This document shows, piece by piece, positions 37,728 through 44,461 of a stretch of DNA of 64,000 bases. The stretch lies in the NCBI GenBank assembly GCA_036490515.1, contig DASXDU010000010.1:16875-80874 (forward strand). The letters run 5' to 3'. Numbering within the stretch: the first letter of the stretch is position 1; every line of letters starts with the position of its first letter. Position numbers and translations under genes: made by a program. Below the pieces are notes generated by a model. That model searched no databases, had not been told where the DNA came from, and was given only the letters and a program-made list of their open reading frames with translations. Origin of the DNA: Palsa-1150 sp036490515. Lineage in GTDB: Bacteria; Myxococcota_A; Polyangia; Polyangiales; Polyangiaceae.

Positions 37728-38984
37728 ATGCCCCTCTCCGTCGTCCAGCCGAAGATCGCGTTCGTGATGGTGGGCCTGCCCGCGCGCGGCAAGACGTTCA
37801 TCGCCCGCAAGATCGCGCGCTACCTCTCGTGGCTCGGCCACCGGACGCAGGTCTTCAACGTGGGCTCCTACCGCCGCGCGCGCCTCGGCAGCCACCAGCA
37901 CCACTCGTTCTTCGACCCGCGCAACGAGGCCGGGCAGGCGGCGCGCCGCGACGTCGCGCTCGCCGCCCTCGACGACATGCTCGCGTTCCTCCGCGGCGGC
38001 GGCGACATCGCCATCTACGACGCGACGAACAGCAACCGCGAGCGGCGCGCGCTCGTGCAGGCGCGCTGCGCCGCCGAGGGGCACGAGGTCGTCTACGTCG
38101 AGTCGATCACGAACGACCCGGCGCTCATCGAGACGAACATCCGCGGCACCAAGGCGCGTTCGCCCGACTACGAGGGTGTCCCCGAGGAGACGGCGGTCGC
38201 CGACTTCCGCCAGCGCATCGCCCACTACGAGCGCACCTACCAGGAGGTGACCGAGGACGAGGGCCGCTTCGTGAAGATCATCGACGTGGGGCGCACGATG
38301 GTCCTCCACCAGATCGAGGGCTACCTCCTCGCGCGCGTCGTCCACTTCCTCCTCAACCTCCACGTCCAGCCGCGGAGCATCTGGTTCTCGCGGCACGGCG
38401 AGAGCGAGTTCAACGTCCTCGGGCGCATCGGCGGCGACGCGCCGCTCAGCGAGGCGGGTCGCTCGTACGCGCGCGCGCTGACGGCGGCGGTGCGCGAGCG
38501 CATCGGGCCGGACGTCGTCGTGTGGACGAGCACCCTGCGCCGCACGCTCGAGACGGCGGAGATCATGGGCCTGCCCCACCGCGCGTGGCGCGCGCTCGAC
38601 GAGGTCGACGCCGGCATCTGCGACGGGATGACGTACGACGAGATCGCCGAGAAGATGCCCCACGAGTACGAGGCGCGGCAGCTCGACAAGTTCCGCTACC
38701 GCTACCCGCGCGGCGAGTCCTACCAGGACGTCATCCAGCGCCTCGAGCCGGTCATCTTCGAGCTCGAACGCGAGCGCGCCCCCGTGCTCGTCCTCGGCCA
38801 CCAGGCCGTCCTCCGCGCGCTCTACGCGTACATGATGGACCGCCCCGCGCTCGAGTGCCCCTTCGTGAGCATCCCGCTCCACACGATCCTCGAGCTCGAG
38901 CCCACCGCCTACGGCTGCGACGAAACGCGCATCGCGCTCCCGCCTGCCCCGCTCGACCCCGAGGGGTTCCGCCAGACCAGTTGA
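37728..38984 (+). CDS. Bifunctional 6-phosphofructo-2-kinase/fructose-2,6-bisphosphatase
   Basis: A 418-residue two-domain enzyme closely resembling eukaryotic PFKFB. The kinase half (residues 1 to about 215) has Walker A GLPARGKT (16-23) and the segment VFNVGSYRR. The phosphatase half has the histidine-phosphatase RHGESEFN motif with the phospho-accepting His223, the acid DEVDAGICDGMTYDEI, and VLGHQAVLRALYAYMMD. Key residues of both halves are present. It should make and degrade fructose-2,6-bisphosphate, a strong activator of PFK-1 and inhibitor of fructose bisphosphatase in eukaryotes. Bacterial examples are uncommon. It is divergent from kynA, with a start 35 bp away. Confidence 0.93.
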   Translation: MPLSVVQPKIAFVMVGLPARGKTFIARKIARYLSWLGHRTQVFNVGSYRRARLGSHQHHSFFDPRNEAGQAARRDVALAALDDMLAFLRGGGDIAIYDATNSNRERRALVQARCAAEGHEVVYVESITNDPALIETNIRGTKARSPDYEGVPEETAVADFRQRIAHYERTYQEVTEDEGRFVKIIDVGRTMVLHQIEGYLLARVVHFLLNLHVQPRSIWFSRHGESEFNVLGRIGGDAPLSEAGRSYARALTAAVRERIGPDVVVWTSTLRRTLETAEIMGLPHRAWRALDEVDAGICDGMTYDEIAEKMPHEYEARQLDKFRYRYPRGESYQDVIQRLEPVIFELERERAPVLVLGHQAVLRALYAYMMDRPALECPFVSIPLHTILELEPTAYGCDETRIALPPAPLDPEGFRQTS

Positions 38985-38997
38985 CCCTCGGAGAGTA

Positions 38998-39250
38998 GGA
39001 AACAGGAAGGTCAGAAGATCAGAAGGCGTGAGGGGGATTTCACGCGGCTGCACGGGGTGGAAGGCGGCGTGCACCTGCGAGAGGGGAAAACAGGAAAAGG
39101 AAAAGACCAGGAAGGAGTGAGGGGTGTTCGCGCGCTCGTGCGAGCGCTGCTGCTCCAGGCCCCTCTCCGAGGTGCACCCCGCCTTCCCCCCCGTGCAGCC
39201 CGCGTGAAATCCCCCTCACGCTTCTGATCTTCTGACCTTCCTGTTTCTCC
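38998..39250. repeat. Palindromic intergenic element, copy 2
   Basis: A 253-bp element 14 bp after the PFK-2/FBPase-2 stop. Arms of roughly 90 bp (about 38998-39090 and 39160-39250) are near-perfect inverse complements and include the same purine-rich AAACAGGAAGGTCAGAAGAT arm as copy 1. The internal half-sites GTGCACCTGCGAGAGGGG and CCCCTCTCCGAGGTGCAC also pair. The central loop of about 70 bp holds a second short CGCTCGTGCGAGCG hairpin. The element is longer than copy 1 because its inner parts are retained. It could act as a terminator by folding into a very stable hairpin. Confidence 0.85.
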
Positions 39251-39323
39251 CTCTCCTCTCCCAGGGGGGAACGCTCGCGCTGGCGGAAGGAAACTTGGCC
39301 GGCGTCGTGCAGTTCCCGTAGCG

Positions 39324-39848
39324 GTGACGATCGTGGGGACCATCCGGCTCGCCGTTGCAACGTGCCTCGCGGGGGTCGCGCTCGCGGCGCTCGCGCCTCT
39401 TCCAGCGCGAGCGGGGACGGGCGAGGCGCCGGTGGACGTCGGCGAGGTCTCTGCCGTGGCGGCGTCGCCCGAGGTGGACGAAGGCGCGCTCCGCTCGATG
39501 GTGGTCGACGCCGTGGGCGCCCTCGACGCGACGACGATCCCGAAGGGCGCGCGCGCCGTCGTCAGCGTGTCGGTCGTCCGCCTCGACGCGCGCGCGTCGT
39601 CGCCGGGCCAGGGAGCCCAGGGAGCCCAGGGAAGTCAGAGCCCGCCGAGCCCCGTGTCGCAGGTGACCTGCGTCGTCTCGGCCACGCTGCGCGATGCAAA
39701 GCGCGGCTCGGTCTTCGCCGTCCTCGAGGGGTCCGCGCGCGGCGAGGACGCACCCGCACGTCTCGGAGGTCTACGGCGCCGGACGATGCGCGCCGCCGTG
39801 GCGAGCGCGATCGCGCGCGTCCCCGAGGCGATGCACCGCCGGCGGTGA
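39324..39848 (+). CDS. Small secreted protein of unknown function
   Basis: A 174-residue protein with a GTG start at 39324. The signal peptide (LAVATCLAGVALAALAPLPARA) has a normal Sec cleavage after PARA near residue 30. The remainder is Ala/Val-rich with one short Gln/Gly/Ser-rich loop (about residues 95-110) that comes from a repeated GGAGCCCAG-like stretch. I recognise no family, catalytic motif or anchor. It sits just after the palindromic element and is convergent with the hemerythrin gene (5 bp between stops). Confidence 0.65.
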   Translation: MTIVGTIRLAVATCLAGVALAALAPLPARAGTGEAPVDVGEVSAVAASPEVDEGALRSMVVDAVGALDATTIPKGARAVVSVSVVRLDARASSPGQGAQGAQGSQSPPSPVSQVTCVVSATLRDAKRGSVFAVLEGSARGEDAPARLGGLRRRTMRAAVASAIARVPEAMHRRR

Positions 39849-39853
39849 GCTGC

Positions 39854-40363
39854 TCAGCGATGCGTCTGCGTCGCGGCGTCGGGAGCGGGCGCGCCCGGCA
39901 GCACGGCGAAGCGACCCGACACCGGCGACGGACGCTCGACCGCGTCGTGGTAGACCGACATCATCGACACGCCGAGCTTGCGCATCTCGCCGCCGTCGAG
40001 CGCGCGCTCGAGCCGCGGGAAGAGCTCCTCGGCGGTCTCTTCGGCGTGATGCTCGACGGCCGCGCGGAGCTCGCCGACCGCCCGCTCGAACTCGGCTCCG
40101 CCGATCGGCGCGTCGATCGCGCGCCCGAGCGACTGGCGCGCTTGCCGGTGCCACGAGTGACACGACTCCGACCAGCCGTCCTCGTGCAGCGCGGCGCACG
40201 CGGCCGGGAAGAACACCTGCTCCTCGACCTCCATGTGCGCCTCGAGATCGCCTGCCAGCTGCGGCAGGAGCGACTCGCGGACGCTCGCGCTCCCCTGTTC
40301 GACCGTCTCGCAGAGCTGCTGGAGGTTGCGGTGCTGTCGTTCGAGTAGGGTCGTTGCTTTCAT
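39854..40363 (-). CDS. Hemerythrin-like (HHE) domain protein
   Basis: A 169-residue all-helical protein. Iron-ligand candidates fit the HHE pattern: LERQHRNLQQL, LEAHMEVEEQVFF, SCHSWHRQARQSL and VEHHAEETAEELFPRLE. Such cytosolic diiron proteins bind oxygen or nitric oxide or buffer iron, and they often protect against nitrosative stress. The length is typical for the bacterial single-domain type and there is no signal peptide. The ATG at 40363 marks MKATTLLERQH, the expected start of the first helix. No partner is apparent. Confidence 0.88.
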   Translation of the reverse strand: MKATTLLERQHRNLQQLCETVEQGSASVRESLLPQLAGDLEAHMEVEEQVFFPAACAALHEDGWSESCHSWHRQARQSLGRAIDAPIGGAEFERAVGELRAAVEHHAEETAEELFPRLERALDGGEMRKLGVSMMSVYHDAVERPSPVSGRFAVLPGAPAPDAATQTHR

Positions 40364-41033
40364 TGCGCGTCTTCCGATGGGGCGGCGGGGAGGGAGGGGT
40401 GACGAGTCGCGCGACCCTTCGCACTCCGCGTGCCGTCGGGCGCGCGTCGCGATTCGCCGAGAAAACGCTCCCCCCCGGCCGGACGGCATCGTGGCGGCGC
40501 GCCACGTCGCGCGCAACCGTCACGGTGCACATTTCACCAGCACGTTCCGGGCGTGTCGCCGTCGCGCCGCGTCAGACTCACGCTGCCGAGGAGGCTGACG
40601 CGGCCGACGAGTTTGACGAGACCGAGCGGACGTCGCGAGACCGGGGCGCGCCGCCCTGACGCGAAGGCGCGTGCGCACCTTCCGGTCCCGAATCGCGCGC
40701 GCCGATTGAAGGGAATGGGCGGCCGGCCCGTCCACCGGGGGGGAGCGACGGGCAAGCGCGGCGAAGACGCAGCGAGCCCCATAGAGCCCGATGAAGCCCG
40801 GTAAAGCCGGACAAAGCCCGAGGAAACCGCCCCACCACCGTCCTCATGTAGAAGAGCGGTTGAGGGCCGAGCGCCTCCCGTCGTAGAACGCGGGAGGACA
40901 AATAGTTCCGCGGAGACCCTTAGGGGTTGCCAATTCTGACGGATTGTCATCCACTGCTACGCGGAGCGATTCGCCCGGTCGGTTCCCAGCCGCTGGGTGC
41001 ATGCGTTGTTAACCGACTGGGGAGGTCATCCAA
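40364..41033. other. 670-bp region without a recognisable gene
   Basis: Open frames on both strands here have no family resemblance and disagree with codon use in the window, so I call no gene. Visible structures are a 9-bp inverted repeat (CCGCGTCAG at 40567-40575 and CTGACGCGG at 40595-40603), and five 10-bp phased near-repeats ending in GCCCG (40771-40820). The stretch 40880-41030 is less GC-rich than its surroundings and ends in GGGAGG before the next gene, so it probably contains that gene's promoter. Confidence 0.5.
40771..40820. repeat. Five phased 10-bp near-repeats
   Basis: Successive decamers are AGCGAGCCCC, ATAGAGCCCG, ATGAAGCCCG, GTAAAGCCGG and ACAAAGCCCG. The A-rich half recurs once per helical turn, so the DNA may bend. 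It lies 214 bp upstream of a lipoprotein gene. Confidence 0.6.
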
Positions 41034-41873
41034 ATGAAGCTTCATGGTGCAATTGGTGGAGTTCTCTTCTGTTTCCTGGCGGCCTCGCTTGGCGCGGCTG
41101 GTTGCTCGTCGTCCTCTTCGCCCGGAACCGGCAACGGCGGCGGAAACGGCGGAGTGCCGATCCCGGCAGGCTGCAACGCGGACGACACGCTCGATTGCTC
41201 GGGCGGCGGCACGGGCGTTTCTTGCGCGAGCGGAACCACGCCCGACGAAAGCGCGGGAGTCTGCAGCGATCCCAGCCCCCAGGCGGATGGCACCGACGGC
41301 TTCTGCTGCATCGCGTTCGCCGATCCCGGATGCTCGCAGGACGACACGGTCACCGGCTGCGACGACACTTCGTACGGCTTCTCGTGCACGTCCGGCAGCG
41401 ACGACCCGAGCGTGTCTGACACGTCGCTCGTCTGCAGCACGTCGGTGACGGATCCCACCACGGGCAACGACGACTACTGCTGCGCGGACAGCGGCGGCGG
41501 CGGCGGCAGCAGCGGCGGCACCAGCAGCGGCGGCAGCACCGGCGGCGGCTGCTCGGCTGATGGCTCGCTCACGTGCGACGCCGGAGCAACCGGCGTGAGC
41601 TGCGACAGCGGCACCACCCCGGACGCCGGCACCTACGGCATCTGCAGCGATCCCAGCCCGCAGGCCGACGGCAGCGACGGCTTCTGCTGCGTCGACGAGA
41701 CCTTCAGCGACTGCACCGAGGACGACACGGTTACCGCCTCGTGCGATTACCCGTCGTTCGGCTTCTCGTGCTCGAGCGGCAGCCCGGATCCCAGCACGGA
41801 CGACTCGTCGCTCACCTGCAGCGACGCTGTGACCGACCCGAACACGGGCAACGACCTGTACTGCTGCCAGTAG
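41034..41873 (+). CDS. Cys-rich lipoprotein with two tandem repeats
   Basis: A 279-residue protein. A GGGAGG ribosome-binding site precedes the ATG. The signal ends in a GAAGC lipobox (Cys about residue 24), then a Ser/Gly linker. Two Cys-rich repeats of about 105 residues follow (about 47-150 and 172-278). Each has SC.SGTTPD, an identical CSDPSPQADG segment, GFCC, GFSC.SGS.DP, and .CCADS or YCCQ at the end. Pairs of CC and the spaced cysteines imply a disulfide-locked fold. It is probably an outer-membrane-exposed protein, and I recognise no catalytic site. A strong terminator follows. The Gly/Ser spacer between the repeats looks like slippage-prone sequence. Confidence 0.82.
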   Translation: MKLHGAIGGVLFCFLAASLGAAGCSSSSSPGTGNGGGNGGVPIPAGCNADDTLDCSGGGTGVSCASGTTPDESAGVCSDPSPQADGTDGFCCIAFADPGCSQDDTVTGCDDTSYGFSCTSGSDDPSVSDTSLVCSTSVTDPTTGNDDYCCADSGGGGGSSGGTSSGGSTGGGCSADGSLTCDAGATGVSCDSGTTPDAGTYGICSDPSPQADGSDGFCCVDETFSDCTEDDTVTASCDYPSFGFSCSSGSPDPSTDDSSLTCSDAVTDPNTGNDLYCCQ

Positions 41874-41897
41874 CCTCGGCGTAGGACAGCAACCCGC

Positions 41898-41940
41898 GAA
41901 GGCGCGCTCGGCGAAAGCTGGGCGCGCCTTTCGCTTTTTT
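41898..41940 (+). terminator. Intrinsic terminator of the Cys-rich lipoprotein gene
   Basis: AAGGCGCGC (41899-41907) pairs with GCGCGCCTT (41922-41930) across a 14-base loop, followed by TCGCTTTTTT. It starts 24 bp after the stop codon and is a textbook Rho-independent terminator. Confidence 0.88.
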
Positions 41941-42009
41941 CTGCCCGAGGCGACTGGGGCTCCCTCCGAAGAGGCGGGGTACAGCCACGAGCGCGGGGTG
42001 CTCGGGGGT

Positions 42010-42670
42010 GAAGACGAGGTGCTCGGCCACGAGGAGGAGGTGCTCGGCCACGAGGAGGAGGTGCTCGGTCACGAGGAGGAGGTCCTCGGTCACGAGGAGG
42101 AGGTGCTCGGCCACGAGGAGGAGGTGCTCGGTCACGAGGAGGAGGTCCTCGGTCACGAGGAGGAGGTCCTCGGATACGAGGAGGAGGTCCTCGGTCACGA
42201 GGAGGCGGTCCTCGGATACGAGGAGGCGGTCCTCGGGCACGAGGAGGCGGTCCTCGGCCACGAGGAGGCGGTCCTCGGTCACGAGGAGGAGGTCCTCGGT
42301 CACGAGGAGGCGGTCCTCGGATACGAGGAGGCGGTCCTCGGTCACGAGGAGGAGGTCCTCGGTCACGAGGAGGAGGTCCTCGGATACGAGGAGGAGGTCC
42401 TCGGCCACGAGGAGGCGGTCCTCGGTCACGAGGAGGCGGTCCTCGGTCACGAGGAGGCGGTCCTCGGTCACGAGGAGGCGGTCCTCGGTCACGAGGAGGA
42501 GGTCCTCGGATACGAGGAGGAGGTCCTCGGCCACGAGGAGGCGGTCCTCGGTCACGAGGAGGCGGTCCTCGGCCACGAGGAGGAGGTCCTCGGCCACGAG
42601 GAGGCGGTCCTCGGTCACGAGGAGGCGGTCCTCGGCCACGAGGAGGAGGTCCTCGGCCACGAGGAGGAGC
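42010..42670. repeat. 21-bp minisatellite, about 30 exact-phase units
   Basis: Thirty consecutive 21-bp units occupy 42031-42660, flanked by partial units. The consensus is GAGGAGGMGGTSCTCGGNYAC, with M at position 8, S at 12 and N/Y at 18/19. Because 21 is a multiple of three, several frames on both strands lack stops and read as 7-residue repeats. These are artefacts of the array, and none has a plausible start. Most units contain CGAGGA-5 bases-TCCTCG, so each can form a small hairpin. The array starts about 6 bp beyond the stop of the leftward sigma factor gene. Confidence 0.95.
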
Positions 42671-42675
42671 GAACA

Positions 42676-43674
42676 CTAGATCCGCGCCGGCAGCCCGAAC
42701 CTCGGGAAGAGCGTCGGATCCAGGAACGCCGTGATGGCCGCGATCCGCTCGTCCGCGAGCGACAGCAGGTGGAGCGCCATCGGCTCGAACCCTTGGTCCC
42801 CTGCGCGCCGGTACGCCGCGAGCGCGGGCAGGCCGTTCGCCTTGGTGGGGAGGAACCGGATCTGCCCGCGCGCCTCGGGGACCAGGACCATGGCGCCGAT
42901 CGACTCGCCGATCGCGCGCGGGCCGAGCAGCCAGAGGGGCAAGGGCGGCATCGACAGCGTGGCCTCTTCGTGGAGCAGCGATACGAGGGCAGGCACGTCG
43001 GCGCGCTCCCATGCCTGGACGTACCGCGACAGGAGCGTGCGGGTCGTCTCCTCGTCCGGCAGGCGCGGGCGCCAGCGATCGGCCCGGGCGTCGAGGGTCT
43101 CGCGGGCGCGCTGGAGCGCGCTCCGGACGGACGCCACGGTCGACTCCAGCATCTCGGCGCACTCCTCCGCCGTCCACCCGAGCACGTCGCAGGCGAGGAG
43201 CGTCGCGCGCTGCTTGGGAGGAAGGAGCTGCAGCGCGGCGAGGAACGCGAGCGCGACGCTCTCCTTCGCGCCGTACCGCGCCTCGGGCGTGCGAGCGCCG
43301 GCCTCGTAGAAGGACGCGGGGCACGGCTCGATCCATGCGCCGAGCTCGGGGGCGGGGATGGGATCGCGTGGATCGGCGGGCGGCCCGCGATCCACGCCGA
43401 GCATCCGGGGGGGCTTGCTCTCCATCGCGTCGATGCAGGCGCTCCAGGTCACGCGGTAAAGCCACGTGCGCAGGCTCGAGCGGCTCTCGAACGAGGGGAG
43501 GCCTCGCCAGGCACGCAGCAGGCTGTCCTGGAGCAGGTCGTCGGCGTCGGCCGGAGAGCCGGCCATGCGGTAGCAGTAGGCGCGGAGCTCCGACTGGTAC
43601 GGCTCGACCAGCGCGCGGAAGGCCCGCTCGTCGCCCGATCGAGCGGCGGCGAGCCGGGCCTCCTCGTCGATCAT
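42676..43674 (-). CDS. Sigma-70 factor of the SigG/TIGR02960 type with SnoaL-like C-terminal domain
   Basis: A 332-residue sigma factor. Region 2 is seen at about residues 10-90 (AYCYRMAGSPADADDLLQDS, RTWLYRVTWSACID), region 4 at about 150-215 (LPPKQRATLLACDVLGW, ESTVASVRSALQRARETL). The last 115 residues form an NTF2/SnoaL-like domain. The order and the WIEP-type segment before region 4 match the TIGR02960 group of actinobacterial and myxobacterial factors. As with ECF41, the C-terminal domain probably regulates the protein without an anti-sigma factor. It lies 13 bp after a conserved ABM-like gene on the same strand, so both probably share a transcript. A minisatellite follows the stop directly. 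Confidence 0.9.
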   Translation of the reverse strand: MIDEEARLAAARSGDERAFRALVEPYQSELRAYCYRMAGSPADADDLLQDSLLRAWRGLPSFESRSSLRTWLYRVTWSACIDAMESKPPRMLGVDRGPPADPRDPIPAPELGAWIEPCPASFYEAGARTPEARYGAKESVALAFLAALQLLPPKQRATLLACDVLGWTAEECAEMLESTVASVRSALQRARETLDARADRWRPRLPDEETTRTLLSRYVQAWERADVPALVSLLHEEATLSMPPLPLWLLGPRAIGESIGAMVLVPEARGQIRFLPTKANGLPALAAYRRAGDQGFEPMALHLLSLADERIAAITAFLDPTLFPRFGLPARI

Positions 43675-43687
43675 GCGCGGGAGGGTA

Positions 43688-44362
43688 TCACCACTCCGAC
43701 CACACACCGCCCGACGCCTGCTGCCACACGGACGACTGCGGCTTGCCGGAGAAGGCTTTCTCGAAGCCCGAGAGCGCCTCGTAGTGCGCCTTCATCCCGG
43801 CGCCGTCGCACCACAGGTCCACGCCGAGCACCTCGGGCCCGCTCGCGTCGCCCGGCATCGGGATCTTGACGAAGAGCTGGTGCGAGAGCTGGCCGCGCTG
43901 GCGAGCCTGGGAGAGCTGGTCGGAGAGGACGCGGCGGAAGACGTCGATCGCCGTCTCGGGGCTCGACACGCCGCCGCGCACGATGCCGACGGTGCGATCG
44001 GGCTTGCTCGCGGGAGCCGGGAGGTCGAACCCGAAGGCTCCGCGCGCGGGCATCCACATGACCCCCTCGCGCTCGCTGAAGAGTTTGGCCGCCATTCCGT
44101 GCACCTGCGGATCCGAGAAGAAGGCGCCGAGGCCCTCGGCGGTCTTCCACCAGTCGAAGAAGAGCAGCTCGCCCTCGTTGGCGCCGAGGCCGGGTACGGG
44201 CGCGTAGACCTTGTGACTCAGGTCGCCGAGCGCCCGGGCGGCTGCAATGCCCGGGGCCGAGCCGGCGGTTTCGTTGTGGAGCCTGCACGCGGCCTCGGCT
44301 CCCTTGGGAACGAGCGTTCCGCGGACGGTCAGAAACACGAGCGATTCGTTCGAGGTGGTCAT
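43688..44362 (-). CDS. Hypothetical protein with antibiotic-biosynthesis-monooxygenase-like features
   Basis: A 224-residue cytosolic protein with AAAGGGA upstream of the ATG at 44362. The segments GELLFFDWWKTAEGLGAFFS and a second LWCDGAGMKAHYEALSGFE about 110 residues later suggest two ferredoxin-like halves, as in dimeric alpha-beta-barrel (ABM/YCII-like) proteins. TIGR02960-type sigma genes are often next to small proteins of such folds, and this one precedes the sigma gene by 13 bp. Catalytic residues are not clear. Confidence in the family is low, but the gene itself is well supported by codon use and its ribosome-binding site. Confidence 0.75.
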   Translation of the reverse strand: MTTSNESLVFLTVRGTLVPKGAEAACRLHNETAGSAPGIAAARALGDLSHKVYAPVPGLGANEGELLFFDWWKTAEGLGAFFSDPQVHGMAAKLFSEREGVMWMPARGAFGFDLPAPASKPDRTVGIVRGGVSSPETAIDVFRRVLSDQLSQARQRGQLSHQLFVKIPMPGDASGPEVLGVDLWCDGAGMKAHYEALSGFEKAFSGKPQSSVWQQASGGVWSEW

Positions 44363-44461
44363 GGGATGTCCCTTTCTCGAACGTATGGACGGCGCCTGCC
44401 CCCAAAGCTCATCGGTCAATCGACGCCCTCCGCCATGTCCCTGTTCGGGACGCCTCCGCCG

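Noticed and set aside
40430..40950. Short open frames between the hemerythrin and the Cys-rich lipoprotein
   Set aside because: No family, no signal, and composition unlike neighbouring genes; overlapping frames on both strands.
42031..42660. CRISPR array
   Set aside because: Units are contiguous with no unique spacers and no cas genes are nearby. It is a simple minisatellite.
41998..42679. Repeat proteins such as (EEEVLGH)n or (TRRRSSV)n
   Set aside because: Several overlapping frames on both strands are open because the repeat is in phase; none has a plausible start or family.
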